In this document: positions 1 through 9,900 of the stretch, in pieces
How the letters are laid out: each line of letters starts with the position of its first letter
Numbering within the stretch: position 1 is the first letter of the stretch
Assembly: GCA_017937925.1 (NCBI GenBank)
Contig: JAGBCQ010000008.1
Coordinates: 140,032-204,031, forward strand
Reading direction: 5' to 3'
DNA length: 64,000 nucleotides
Origin: Paraprevotella sp.
GTDB taxonomy: Bacteria > Bacteroidota > Bacteroidia > Bacteroidales > Bacteroidaceae
Made by a program: the position numbers and the translations under genes
Notes under the pieces: model-generated
Told to the model about the DNA's origin: nothing
The model's database searches: none
Seen by the model: only the letters and a program-made list of their open reading frames with translations

Positions 1-513
1 TGTTACGGAGGCCTCATCCAAAAGCATATCCGTTCCTACCAACTTTTCAGCCTGTATGTTGAAGACACCACGGTTGACATCGTAATCAAAATGAGCTCCC
101 AAGCGTTGTATTCCCAAGAAATGAGTATCCAATCGTCTGCGTCCGATTTTGTCACCACCCGGTTTCGCCATCTTCGCACAACCAAAACGAGCCAACATCG
201 GACCTATCAACATCACACTGCCTCTCAACTTGGAACATCTCGTCAAATAATCCTCACTCTGAATATACTCAAGATTCACTTCTTTCGCACAAAAAGTATA
301 ATCCCCTTTGCTGTTACGAGTAACTTGTACGCCAATATCTTCCAATAACTTGATTTGGTTGTTGATGTCCGATATGTCGGGAATATTTTTAATACGTACC
401 GGTTCTGAGGATAACAGAACAGCACATATCACTTGCAACGCCTCATTTTTGGCGCCTTGTGGTATTATATCTCCGGTCAGTCGATGACCACCCTCTATAA
501 CGAATGAAGCCAT
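1..513 (-). CDS. murA: UDP-N-acetylglucosamine 1-carboxyvinyltransferase, N-terminal part (runs off the window)
   Basis: First committed enzyme of peptidoglycan synthesis in the cytoplasm: transfers enolpyruvate from PEP to UDP-GlcNAc. The reverse strand from the ATG at 513-511 reads MASFVIEGGHRLTGDIIPQG, followed by AKNEALQV, the MurA/EPSP-synthase N-terminal signature including the substrate-binding K-N pair. The last codons before the window edge read LLDEASVT. About 171 of the usual ~430 residues are present; the rest lies outside, so completeness cannot be judged. It follows the DUF4290 gene by 38 bp on the same strand and is probably the last visible gene of the tsaB-DUF4290-murA operon. 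Confidence 0.93.
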   Translation of the reverse strand, partial: MASFVIEGGHRLTGDIIPQGAKNEALQVICAVLLSSEPVRIKNIPDISDINNQIKLLEDIGVQVTRNSKGDYTFCAKEVNLEYIQSEDYLTRCSKLRGSVMLIGPMLARFGCAKMAKPGGDKIGRRRLDTHFLGIQRLGAHFDYDVNRGVFNIQAEKLVGTDMLLDEASVT

Positions 514-551
514 ATTTCTTTATTGGGATTTATGAATCACTACTAACTTTA

Positions 552-1166
552 TCAGTTCTTCCTTTTATTTTTCTTGGGCGCATTCCGATTGGAAGAAGTA
601 CTGCGCGCCATACTCTTTGCATATAAACTTGAAAAGGCTTGAAAACGCTCTTTATCCAATTTTACAGTACCGTCGGTATATGCTTCCAAATCCGCCGCTA
701 TTTTCTCATCATCCATAGCGTCCTTGTTCCAATTGCCCAAACTTTGTTTCATCTGAACAGCTACCAACATGGTCAGTTCCTCACGCTCCGGTCCTTCGGG
801 CATCTCAGCAAGTGACTTGATGAGTTTCTCCAATAAGTTCCCATAATGCCGACTGCGTATAGTTTTCATCGGATAAGCCAACGGAGCCGGTTTGTATGTT
901 CCTTCTTGTTTGGGTACAATCTCATACGGATAATCTATATCCAATTTATAATCTGCCATGATAGCTAAATGATCCCACAACTTATGCTTAAAGTCAGGAA
1001 CATCCCGCAAATGAGGGAACATATTGCCCATAATGGCAACTATCGTATTGGCACAACGCTGACGTTCCTCTCTGTTCTCAATGGTTAGTGCAAACTCTAC
1101 CATGTTTTGAATGCTCCGACCATACTCAGGCATCGGCAATTTCTTTCGTTGGGTATTATAATTCAT
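552..1166 (-). CDS. DUF4290 domain-containing protein
   Basis: 204-residue cytoplasmic protein matching the Bacteroidetes-specific DUF4290 family from memory: it opens MNYNTQRKKLPMPEYGRSIQ and has conserved stretches NMVEFALTIENREERQRCA and the P-H-L-R-D motif near residue 53. There is no signal peptide or membrane segment. The last ~20 residues are rich in Ser, Asn and Lys (ending APKKNKRKN), probably a disordered basic tail. Its start lies 3 bp from the tsaB stop, so the two genes are very likely cotranscribed, and murA follows. The molecular function of the family is unknown to me. Confidence 0.85.
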   Translation of the reverse strand: MNYNTQRKKLPMPEYGRSIQNMVEFALTIENREERQRCANTIVAIMGNMFPHLRDVPDFKHKLWDHLAIMADYKLDIDYPYEIVPKQEGTYKPAPLAYPMKTIRSRHYGNLLEKLIKSLAEMPEGPEREELTMLVAVQMKQSLGNWNKDAMDDEKIAADLEAYTDGTVKLDKERFQAFSSLYAKSMARSTSSNRNAPKKNKRKN

Positions 1167-1169
1167 TTG

Positions 1170-1862
1170 TTACAACAGTTTTTTCGGCGTAGATGCCACA
1201 AACTCTTTCAAATAAAATGGTTCAAAATATGCTACGTCTTCAAATTGCTCACATGCCACCGCTTTCTCTGCCAATGGTCCCATGTATTTGGCAATGGGTA
1301 GTACATTGGGTAAGAAATGTGCATTAGGATGGACTATCTTTTCTTTACATTTTTCCGCTCCATCCCCGAAGAAATAGACGGGACGAGTCTCAAGAAAATC
1401 TTGATAAGTCGTTTCATCCACGATGTCCGCCTGAATGCCACGCACCGGATTTAATGCCCTATCATATAAAGCAGCATATACTTCCATTCTACGAGCGTCA
1501 ATCATCGGACATAACAAAGCATCATCCGGCAGTTCCTCCTGATAAAGTAACACCGGCACACATAGCAACTCTAAAGTCGGCACTGAGATGAGTTTCAAAT
1601 CACGGGCATAACATATCCCCTTCGCCATTGACACACCGATTCGCAAACCGGTATAGGAACCGGGACCGCAACTTACTGCTACCGCATCAAAAGGGATACC
1701 GTGATTGTCAACATACGAAATGGCTTCATCAACAAACACACCCAACTGCACCGCATGCGAGGGACCGTCCTTATCTACTTTTTCAAAAAGGACATTTCCG
1801 TCTTCTGTCACAGCGACAGAACATACTTTGGTACTCGTTTCTATATGTAGGATGCAAGACAT
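1170..1862 (-). CDS. tsaB: tRNA threonylcarbamoyladenosine biosynthesis protein TsaB
   Basis: Non-catalytic partner of TsaD in the complex that makes t6A37 on ANN-decoding tRNAs. The protein has the ASKHA-fold N-terminus (ILHIETSTKVCSVAV), the GPGSYTGLRIG loop near residue 70 and an AxGICYA segment, and its ~230 residues fit the family. An upstream ATG at 1880 is in frame (MKKKYD), but it lies only 8 bp from a TAATTTTGC promoter -7 element, so the start at 1862 (MSCILHIE) is preferred. It heads the tsaB-DUF4290-murA operon and diverges from yicC. Confidence 0.92.
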   Translation of the reverse strand: MSCILHIETSTKVCSVAVTEDGNVLFEKVDKDGPSHAVQLGVFVDEAISYVDNHGIPFDAVAVSCGPGSYTGLRIGVSMAKGICYARDLKLISVPTLELLCVPVLLYQEELPDDALLCPMIDARRMEVYAALYDRALNPVRGIQADIVDETTYQDFLETRPVYFFGDGAEKCKEKIVHPNAHFLPNVLPIAKYMGPLAEKAVACEQFEDVAYFEPFYLKEFVASTPKKLL

Positions 1863-1887
1863 ATCGTATTTTTTCTTCAATAACTCC

Positions 1888-1896
1888 GCAAAATTA
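1888..1896 (-). promoter_or_regulatory. Promoter -7 element for the tsaB operon
   Basis: Reverse strand reads TAATTTTGC, a match to the Bacteroidetes TAnnTTTG(C) -7 consensus, 26 bp before the preferred tsaB start. No clear TTTG -33 box is seen. Confidence 0.55.
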
Positions 1897-1918
1897 CAAT
1901 TTTATCCTATTATTTTTC

Positions 1919-1927
1919 TACTTTTGC
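1919..1927 (+). promoter_or_regulatory. Promoter -7 element for the yicC operon
   Basis: TACTTTTGC matches TAnnTTTGC and lies 19 bp before the yicC ATG. It sits back to back with the tsaB promoter in an 84-bp divergent intergenic region. Confidence 0.55.
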
Positions 1928-1946
1928 ATAAAATAATTCTTAAATC

Positions 1947-2822
1947 ATGATACAATCAATGACAGGTTACGGCAAATCAACAGCCGTATTCAAAAACAAA
2001 AAAATAAACGTTGAAATAAAGTCTCTTAACAGCAAGGCTTTAGACCTATCCACACGCATTGCACCCTTATACCGCGAAAAGGAGATGGAAATCCGTTCCA
2101 TGATTAGCAAAGTTCTTGAACGAGGCAAAGTGGATTTCTCTATTTGGGTTGAAAAAGATGAAACTCAAACAGCCACTCCTATCAATGGCGCAATTTTAGA
2201 GAACTACTATTCACAAATCAAGACCATCAGCGAAGAAAAGAACATTCCACTTCCTGCCGATTGGTTTGCCACCTTGCTCCGTTTGCCGGATGTCATGACG
2301 CGAACAGAAGTTGAAGAGTTAGAGGACGAGGAATGGAACATTGTTCAAAACATCATTAACGATGCCATAGCGAAGTTAGTGGATTTCCGCACTCAGGAAG
2401 GCATCGCACTACAAAAGAAATTCACTGAAAAGATTGAGAATATCGGTCGTTTACTCAAAAGTATTGAACCCTACGAGCAATGTCGTACAGAACGTATCCG
2501 TCAACGATTGACAGACGCTTTAGAAGCCATTCCCGGCATTGAATATGACAAGAATCGCTTGGAACAGGAGATGATTTATTACATTGAGAAGTTGGATATC
2601 AACGAGGAAAAACAGCGACTTACGAACCACCTCAATTATTTCATGGAGACTATGAAAAACGGTCACGGCCAGGGCAAAAAACTCGGTTTCATCGCTCAAG
2701 AAATGGGTCGTGAAATCAACACCACCGGCAGCAAAAGTAACCTCGCAGAAATGCAGAACATCGTAGTCATGATGAAGGATGAACTGGAGCAAATCAAGGA
2801 ACAAGTGCTTAACGTAATGTAA
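1947..2822 (+). CDS. yicC: YicC family protein (putative endoribonuclease)
   Basis: 291 residues with the YicC-like N-terminal domain (MIQSMTGYGKSTA, then IKSLNSKALDLSTRI) and the DUF1732 C-terminal domain (GKKLGFIAQEMGREINTTGSK, continuing into SNLAEMQNIVVMMKDELEQI). The E. coli relative is associated with stress and reported as an RNase that affects small RNAs; the role in Bacteroidales is inferred only from homology. The soluble protein is full length for the family. The downstream gmk start lies 10 bp away, a yicC-gmk pairing seen in many bacteria, and the operon continues through nadD. Confidence 0.92.
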   Translation: MIQSMTGYGKSTAVFKNKKINVEIKSLNSKALDLSTRIAPLYREKEMEIRSMISKVLERGKVDFSIWVEKDETQTATPINGAILENYYSQIKTISEEKNIPLPADWFATLLRLPDVMTRTEVEELEDEEWNIVQNIINDAIAKLVDFRTQEGIALQKKFTEKIENIGRLLKSIEPYEQCRTERIRQRLTDALEAIPGIEYDKNRLEQEMIYYIEKLDINEEKQRLTNHLNYFMETMKNGHGQGKKLGFIAQEMGREINTTGSKSNLAEMQNIVVMMKDELEQIKEQVLNVM

Positions 2823-2832
2823 ACAGTCTCAC

Positions 2833-3399
2833 ATGGAAGGTAAATTGATTATTTTCTCCGCTCCCAGCGGCAGTGGCAAAAGCACCATCATCAATTATTT
2901 GATGCAACAAAACCTGAATCTTGCTTTCAGCATCAGTGCTACCAGTCGTCCGCCACGCGGGAACGAGCAACACGGGGTTGAATATTTTTTCTTGTCGCCT
3001 GAAGAATTCCGTCAACGCATTGCCAACGATGAGTTTTTAGAGTACGAAGAGGTATATAAAGACCGCTTTTACGGCACACTGAAAGAGCAGGTGGAGAAAC
3101 AATTATCTGCCGGACAGAATGTCGTTTTTGACGTTGATGTACATGGTGGATGCCGCATTAAGGAGTTTTATGGCTCTCGTGCGCTCAGTATGTTCATCCA
3201 ACCACCATCTATCGAGGAACTGCGCAAACGTTTGGAAGGACGAGGCACCGACAGTCCCGAAGTAATAAAAGACCGACTTGACCGAGCAGAATATGAGTTA
3301 AGTTTCGCCCCCAAGTTCGATACTGTTGTTATCAACGACAACTTAGAAGAAGCACAAGCAGAAGCTTTGTCACAATTAAGAACTTTCTTACAACTTTAA
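2833..3399 (+). CDS. gmk: Guanylate kinase
   Basis: Phosphorylates GMP to GDP with ATP. The P-loop is at residues 9-18 (APSGSGKSTI), followed by the GMP-binding region (SATSRPPRGNEQHGVEYFF) and the YKDRFYGT segment. 188 residues is normal. Second gene of the yicC-gmk-nadD operon. No abnormal features are seen. Confidence 0.96.
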   Translation: MEGKLIIFSAPSGSGKSTIINYLMQQNLNLAFSISATSRPPRGNEQHGVEYFFLSPEEFRQRIANDEFLEYEEVYKDRFYGTLKEQVEKQLSAGQNVVFDVDVHGGCRIKEFYGSRALSMFIQPPSIEELRKRLEGRGTDSPEVIKDRLDRAEYELSFAPKFDTVVINDNLEEAQAEALSQLRTFLQL

Positions 3400-3411
3400 A
3401 TAGTCAGTTTT

Positions 3412-3630
3412 ATGGACGAGAATATCATTAAACGCAATCTCAACACAAGCATTGTACTATGCATCCTTTGTTTGGTGCTTTGCATTGTAGCGTTAGTATT
3501 CCATTGGGTATGGATGGCCGGCATCATGGCTGTTTTGGCATTGCTCCAAGCCTACATGATATGTATTTGGTTACATCGCAAGCGTCATCCACGCCGTCAT
3601 TTCCAACCTCATAGAAAGGACAAACAATGA
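3412..3630 (+). CDS. Small membrane protein, unknown function
   Basis: 72 residues. Two closely spaced hydrophobic helices (about residues 13-31 and 32-52) are followed by a strongly basic His/Arg-rich tail (HRKRHPRRHFQPHRKDKQ). The positive-inside rule would put the tail in the cytoplasm. Its stop overlaps the nadD start (ATGA-type overlap at 3627-3630), which implies translational coupling and argues that it is a real gene. I do not recognise the family. Confidence 0.7.
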   Translation: MDENIIKRNLNTSIVLCILCLVLCIVALVFHWVWMAGIMAVLALLQAYMICIWLHRKRHPRRHFQPHRKDKQ

Positions 3631-4208
3631 CTATCGGCATCTACGGCGGTTCCTTCAATCCAATTCATAAAGGACACACGGAATTGGCCAAATATCTATG
3701 TACAAATGGTTTTGTCGATGAACTGTGGTTCATGGTTTCGCCATGCAATCCACTAAAAACGAGTTCGACGGAACTGCTTGATGAAAACATCCGTTTGCAT
3801 TTGGCGCAGATAGCTACAGCCAAGCATCCACAACTTAAAGTCAGCGATTTTGAGTTCCGTTTGCCACGCCCTTCATATACCGTAGATACCCTATCAGCGC
3901 TTCGCACCGCCTTCCCCGAACATGAGTTTATCCTCATTATCGGAGCGGACAATTGGCAAGTTTTCGACCGTTGGAAAGACCCGCAAGAAATTCTTAGTCA
4001 TCACCGCATCATCATCTACCCCCGTCCGGGTTACGACGTTGACCTTGCGACCTTACCACAAGGAGTTACCATGGTCAACACACCACTCTTCCCTATCAGC
4101 TCCACAGAGATTCGTCAACGCATCGCGACTGGACTGGATTACACAAATTTTATTGATACGGCTGTAGCTGAAGAGATAAAACAGAACCAATATTATCTGA
4201 AACCATAA
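3627..4208 (+). CDS. nadD: Nicotinate-nucleotide adenylyltransferase
   Basis: Adenylates nicotinate mononucleotide in NAD biosynthesis. The nucleotidyltransferase fold signature GIYGGSFNPIHKGHTELA (residues 3-20, with the HxGH-type HKGH) and the C-terminal ISSTEIRQRI motif (near residue 156) are both present, as is the SYTVDTL substrate loop. 193 residues is typical. It is translationally coupled to the preceding small membrane protein, and the next gene starts 10 bp after its stop. Confidence 0.95.
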   Translation: MTIGIYGGSFNPIHKGHTELAKYLCTNGFVDELWFMVSPCNPLKTSSTELLDENIRLHLAQIATAKHPQLKVSDFEFRLPRPSYTVDTLSALRTAFPEHEFILIIGADNWQVFDRWKDPQEILSHHRIIIYPRPGYDVDLATLPQGVTMVNTPLFPISSTEIRQRIATGLDYTNFIDTAVAEEIKQNQYYLKP

Positions 4209-4218
4209 ACCTATACAA

Positions 4219-5391
4219 ATGACAGCACTGAATTTCAATTACAAAACGTTCATAAAACTTGCCGTATTCATCACTCTTGCCCTTCTTTTCTCATCGTGCG
4301 GGCATAAGATAGACTTCTCTAAGAAATACTATAAATACAAAAGCGACTCCACTGCTGTTTACGCATCGCCAGATGGTCCCGTCTTAGGGTACTTCAAACG
4401 ACAACGTCCACTTGATGCAATCGTTATAAAACCGAGTGATGCCGACAATAACGGTTGGGTTAAGATACCGTATCCTGAGGTTTCTAAAGAACGTACGTAT
4501 GTCAATCTGAACGACTTTGAGGTAATGACGGTCAATGAATGTTATCGTATAAACAAAAGTATATTGCTCAGCAAATCATGGTGGGCAAATACCGAGAGAT
4601 ACGTAAAATTTCCAACTGTCGGAATTTGGAGTTTGTGGATGTTACTTGGAGCAAGCATCTTGACGATGCTGTGTTACTTCTTTTCTCCTTATGGCTGGAT
4701 TAACTGGGGTGTCTTATTGGCTTTGAATATTTGTGAATACGTGTACTTCATGACCTACAACGGCGACAGGACATGGTTCTTTGACATGGACAAAAGTTTT
4801 ATACTTGCCACCATTTCATTTATTATCCTCGCCACTACGTTGTGCATTCAAATCAAGATGATGGACATCTTGTTGACCCTCTTTCGTGAAAAAGACGGGG
4901 TTTCTAAATCGGTATTTATAGTTCTTCCCATCGCATTCATCGCAGCCCTTTTAAGTTGGGTTGGTGGCGAAGTACTTGGTTATATGCCTTTCAGTGCATT
5001 TATCGAAAAAGCGTTCCTTGTCATCATGGGTATTATTGCACTTTCTTACGGTTGGTGCTGCAAGAATAAAATATATGCCATATGCTCTGTCATCACATTC
5101 GTTCTTTCTTATACTGCCATCTTACTGACGCTCACTTATTGTTTCTGGGCAATCATTTACGTATTTGTTATATATAATTTTATTAAAAGTGTTCCTGATA
5201 TGTTTTCTGGAAGCTCTGATAGTAGTTCTTATTCTGATCCTGTTTCTCATGCTCTTGGAACTGTCAATATTTATGTAGCTGGTTACGGTCCTCTTACTGG
5301 ACGGTATTCTGACTATGATAAAAACATTTTTATTGGTAATAACGGAGTTGAAGCTTACTATATTAATGGTACTTGGTTTTTACGCGGGTGA
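4219..5391 (+). CDS. Membrane lipoprotein-like protein with SH3-like N-terminal region and several membrane helices
   Basis: 390 residues. The N-terminus has a hydrophobic segment ending in LLFSSCGHK, a lipobox-like site (Cys about residue 27). Residues ~40-110 look like a bacterial SH3-type module (AVYASPDGPVLGYFK ... GWVKIPYPEVSKERTYVNL). Roughly seven hydrophobic helices follow between ~135 and ~325, and then a Ser/Gly/Tyr-rich hydrophilic C-terminus. A lipoprotein signal in front of a polytopic domain is unusual, so the first segment may simply be a membrane helix. From about 5160 the codons shift strongly to T in the third position, unlike the first two thirds. The family is not recognised; it may be cotranscribed with nadD. 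Confidence 0.65.
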   Translation: MTALNFNYKTFIKLAVFITLALLFSSCGHKIDFSKKYYKYKSDSTAVYASPDGPVLGYFKRQRPLDAIVIKPSDADNNGWVKIPYPEVSKERTYVNLNDFEVMTVNECYRINKSILLSKSWWANTERYVKFPTVGIWSLWMLLGASILTMLCYFFSPYGWINWGVLLALNICEYVYFMTYNGDRTWFFDMDKSFILATISFIILATTLCIQIKMMDILLTLFREKDGVSKSVFIVLPIAFIAALLSWVGGEVLGYMPFSAFIEKAFLVIMGIIALSYGWCCKNKIYAICSVITFVLSYTAILLTLTYCFWAIIYVFVIYNFIKSVPDMFSGSSDSSSYSDPVSHALGTVNIYVAGYGPLTGRYSDYDKNIFIGNNGVEAYYINGTWFLRG

Positions 5392-5503
5392 TTTGAATTT
5401 CAACATGAAACAGAAGAAAGAATAGAGAACAAAGATCCGTGGGAAAGACTTACGGATTATGACTAATATACTGCGGCCCCATAATCATTGTAAGGATTCT
5501 TCC

Positions 5504-6844
5504 TTACTCTGTAAACAAATTGATGGTTTCTTGAATCGTCTTCACACAGACGGGACAATATACATCGATGCGATGGAACCAATTCATCATACAGTTAGGC
5601 CACGGACGATATACTCCTTTCTCCAAATAACCGCCACCCTCATATACACCCAACTGCCATGGACTTTCAGGATTATAATCTGCCGAGTTTGGATTCTGCG
5701 GATTTAGTTCCCAATTCGTTTCCTTTACTGGTGTTGGTACAGGCGCGCCTGCCAGCAGTTGCCACCAAGACTTTGATGATAAGTCTTTCAAAGTCGTAAT
5801 GTTAGGTTCCCACGGTTCTACATTTGCAAAGTAAATATCACTCATTTCCGTGCCTCCCACATATTCGTCCGCCAATCCTGCAAACAGATGTCCGAACTCA
5901 TGACTATAGGTCTTCCGGGTGGCAGCACCGGGAATATTAGCAGCACTGATACCGTAAAAGTTATAGATACCGCCTCCGCCATACTTCTCCGAATTCGTCA
6001 AAACATATATCATATCATACGGAACATTTGAAGCTGCATCCAACAAGGTTTGGTAATCTTCAATCATCTGATAACGTTCGGAGTCGAACGTATAATAATG
6101 TGCTTTCAGTGCTGTGTCGCGCCACTGTCTTTTACCCGGTATCGAAACACCCGACTCACGACCGGGTTTCCAAACAGCACGGATATTGATTTTATTCTTA
6201 TTCTCGGTATAGGGTGCATAGCTGAAGATATGGTCGGCAAACTCTTTTGCTGCTTTTACAAACAAATCCTTTTCCGATTCTGTATAACCTTCAGAAAGGA
6301 CTACTATATCCACCCGTTCATCCGGTTCTCCTGTAAGATGAATATCTATTGTGGTCAATGTCGGTCTGGTTTTTCTTATAAAATAACTATCAACATCTAT
6401 ATCGTAACTAAACTTCTTCACCATCCTGCCCGTCCTGTTTTCACGGGTATATAGTTCCACTATCACGTCTTTTTTAGGATATGGAAAGACTACTCCTTCG
6501 GGCATCGCCTTGCTCGTCACTTTTGCTTCAGGTGTCGTCATCCATTCAAAGAACAACGAACTAAAGCCACGGGAGAATATCACCTTACCCGATGCCTTAT
6601 CAATAACTTTGAACTGATGATTGCCCATATTGCGGTCGTCCACCAGATAGTTCTTATTACCACCCCAAAAAGGTTCCTCTATCACCTCGTCCAAAAAGTA
6701 ATAATCATCCTCTGCATTACCGGCATGATAGTAATCCAACCGCATACTTTTTGTTGTAAAGTAATCATCAAACTTCACTTGTCCGCAAGTCGTTCCTACG
6801 ACGCTCAAAACGGAAAGAATCAAAAAAGAGATACGCATATTCAT
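5504..6844 (-). CDS. M64-family-like zinc metallopeptidase, secreted
   Basis: 446 residues with an N-terminal signal peptide (MRISFLILSVLSVVGTTCGQ; the Cys at residue 20 could also be a lipidation site). The catalytic zinc signature HEFGHLFAGLADEY is at residues 315-328, preceded by the M64 region DERVDIVVLSEGYTESEKD near residue 176. Known relatives include the clostridial IgA peptidase and Bacteroides M64 proteins; substrate specificity cannot be inferred. The C-terminus has closely spaced Cys (CMMNW ... YCPVC) and lacks the short type IX-like tail of its neighbours. It lies 78 bp downstream of the beta-helix gene on the same strand and could be the last gene of the fucosidase operon. Confidence 0.85.
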   Translation of the reverse strand: MNMRISFLILSVLSVVGTTCGQVKFDDYFTTKSMRLDYYHAGNAEDDYYFLDEVIEEPFWGGNKNYLVDDRNMGNHQFKVIDKASGKVIFSRGFSSLFFEWMTTPEAKVTSKAMPEGVVFPYPKKDVIVELYTRENRTGRMVKKFSYDIDVDSYFIRKTRPTLTTIDIHLTGEPDERVDIVVLSEGYTESEKDLFVKAAKEFADHIFSYAPYTENKNKINIRAVWKPGRESGVSIPGKRQWRDTALKAHYYTFDSERYQMIEDYQTLLDAASNVPYDMIYVLTNSEKYGGGGIYNFYGISAANIPGAATRKTYSHEFGHLFAGLADEYVGGTEMSDIYFANVEPWEPNITTLKDLSSKSWWQLLAGAPVPTPVKETNWELNPQNPNSADYNPESPWQLGVYEGGGYLEKGVYRPWPNCMMNWFHRIDVYCPVCVKTIQETINLFTE

Positions 6845-6878
6845 GGCTTTAGTTAGTATATTTCTGAAACCTCTAATA

Positions 6879-6893
6879 TATTGTAATACAATA
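6879..6893. promoter_or_regulatory. Palindrome upstream of the M64 gene (possible operator)
   Basis: TATTGTAATACAATA is a perfect 7+1+7 palindrome 35 bp upstream of the M64 start, in the 78-bp gap after the beta-helix gene. It could bind a dimeric regulator. No TAnnTTTG box accompanies it, so the function is uncertain. Confidence 0.3.
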
Positions 6894-6922
6894 ACACCAC
6901 ACCATGTATCAAATCACAAGCC

Positions 6923-9900
6923 TCATCTTACAAGAATTTTTGTACCATCAACGATGTTTATACCACGACGTTTGTGCTGTAATTTCCTTCCTTGAAGGTC
7001 GTAAATAGCATTGTCGGTCTCAGAATTCTGAGAGTCACTGCTAATATTGTCTATGCCATCCTCGTCACCACAAGGACCAACATAATAAAGTCTGATATTG
7101 TCATACTTAAAGTTGTTGCCCTGAAAATTTTGCAAACGGACACCGACTACTGCATCGCCATCCTCAGCCATAACGAAGTCGAGGGATGTGTCAGCATTGC
7201 CTTCGTGCTTCAAATCGATGCTTTGGTCGTTGGCAAAAAGGAATGCACCTTCTTCAGTACACATACTGTATAGAATCAGACGATACTTACCTTTAGGCAG
7301 ATTCTTCACGGTTTGGCTGATTGAACGGTTGTTTAAATTGCCACTACCCTGCCAATTATTCATATAAGCATAGTACTCACATCCTGAGAGATAACCCTGA
7401 TGTTCAACCTGACCTTCGCCCTCGACGGTCCATCCTATAGGACGGCGACCTTCATCGTAACGGCCGAAACTCGGGTTAGTAATGAGTTTTGTGATGTCAA
7501 CAGGGTTCTCCTCAGTTGCCAATGTCCAATCGCTAAACTGCCGAAGATACTTGACACGCGGGATGGTATAGATGTCAAAGTAAGAAACATTAGCATCACG
7601 CTTATCGGCAGCAAACTCTGCTCCATCCTCAAACGCGCCATGCACCCAAGGACCTACGTAAGCGCCTGTAGTCTTATTCTTCAAAGCCCAACCTTTATCA
7701 TTGTAAAGTTCAGGGTAGATCATTGCGATGGTCCGATTTCCGTCCATGCCGTACGAATCACCCTGCTTATGCACGTCAGAATAGGTCTGCCATAAAGCAT
7801 GGTTCCACCCCTCAGTGCGAAAATGGCGATTGAGATCAGAAAGCGGAGTAATGATTATCTTCAAGTCATCAATAACATCAAAGGCATCGAAGGCGAAAAC
7901 ACCTGAGATGTTGGTGTTAGGATCGACACCGTTGGCATAATACATGGCATAAGTGTTGCTCCAATTCTTGTCACCAACTGTATTGAGTGCCGCAACGGTC
8001 ATTCCCGACTCAGCATCAAGGATTGCGAAGTAGTCGTTTGCACAATCTACTCCACTGAAGGAATCTACTAATGTCCATCCGGCTTCGAGCAATTTCTCGC
8101 GCACAGGTTTCTCTCCCGCTTCTTCCTCTTCTGTCAGTTCTTCTGTAATGGTAAATGTCTGCTCAGCAGCAAAAGCTGAGCCGGCATAACCGGCATCGAC
8201 CGACTGCACGCTCCATGCGTAGTTTCCCCGAGGCAAACGATTGAGAGTCCAGCCGAGATTGAGCCATGCGTTGCCCATAGAAGTGACACGACGCACGCCT
8301 GTTGCGATATCCGAATTAGGGAACATAAGGTATTGCCCTGTATCAATATTACGCAAGTAATAATTATACGATAGGCTCTTGACCGGTGTTTCCGAATCGG
8401 AACCGCTGTTCCACTTCAATACCACACTGTTACCAACGACCTCGGCAGAGAGTTCTGTAGGAGGAAGCGGAGCGGTATTCATACGCTCTGTCTTATTCTT
8501 GCAGAGCACTGCCAACCGGCGGTCCACATTGTAGCCGTGGAATCCCATAGCACCGTTAGCATTACCACTGATGAGGATGTCGTTACGTCCCTCGCCGGTA
8601 AAGTCGGCCAATTCGAGCGAAGACTCGCAGACACCTGGCAAATCGACATCACTCTTAGTAAAGTTACCTGTCCCGTCGTTAAGGAACACATCAACCTGTG
8701 CTATGTTTCCTTGCGTCATATTCCATCCTGCAAGTATCAAATCAGAATATCCGTCGTTGTTCCAATCGCAGAAACGTATAGGATGCGACACATTGTCTTG
8801 CATATATTCGCTAAACTCCTGAGCAAGAGTAAAAGTGCCTGTGCCATCATTCAGGTAAAGCGATATTGTCTTACCGCCCTCGGCAGCTGTCGTCGACCAG
8901 ATTTCGCCGACAAGTTCTCCGCCTATAGCCACATCAAGCCATCCGTCTCCGTTTACATCGGCATAGGCCATGCCACCTCGAGTGCCCTTTTCCTTAAAGC
9001 CCACGCTCTTCTCCGTGAACACTCCAGTTCCATCGTTATAGTGGATACGGGTATATACGCCATCGCTCTTGTCGGATAGCAGACAGAGGTCCACGCTCTG
9101 GCTGTTATCGAAGTCTGCATACATGATATTAGGTTCATTGATTCCGCTAGGCAGCAAAAGTTTGGTTTTCTTATAATAACCATCGCGAGCAGTCTTCTGA
9201 GTATAGAACGTATTACGCGAACCATTGCCTATGAAGAAATAGTCAGGAAGCGCATCGTTGTTGATGTCGGCAATACCACATGCCGGAGCTACAGACGACC
9301 CGTCCGACAACTCCTCAGCCACAAGCTTACCACTTCCGTCGTTCATAAGTACACCATTGTAAGCATCCCAAAAGTCAAATCCTGACTGAACGAGGTCAAT
9401 GTGCCCGTCGCCATTAAGATCGCCAGCTGCGAGGTTACACAATGTAGCGTTAGTAATGGCTTGTGTGGCCGCAAAACCATAGTTGCCTGTATTGATGCGC
9501 ACACCGCCCACTCGTACCTGATTACCCTCACCACCACTGTACACAATATCGCGGAGGTTATCATTATTCAGGTCGACAGCCACAACGTCGCCAAGCTTAA
9601 ATCCGTCGTTCTGAGAGATGTAATCTATCTGGTCGCGATTGGCATTTACCTTGTCACCAATAGAGTCAACAGGTGCATAAGTCGGCTCTGTAACCTTATT
9701 GACTATTTCCTTATACGCTTCTTCCAAACCGGCATTTTCCCTAATAGCATCACTTACGTTCATACTATTCTCTCCCCATGTATTATGTCCTCCATTCTTA
9801 TTTTTGGAAATGTTGCCACTACACCAGTTGTCTGCCACAGTATAATAGTCTGTACCTTCATCGGTATAGATGTCTAACTGAGCAGTCTTCATGTCCCACA

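Noticed and set aside
8537-9079. 180-codon ORF antisense to the FG-GAP repeats
   Set aside because: The beta-helix/FG-GAP gene on the other strand has full family motifs; the antisense frame has none.
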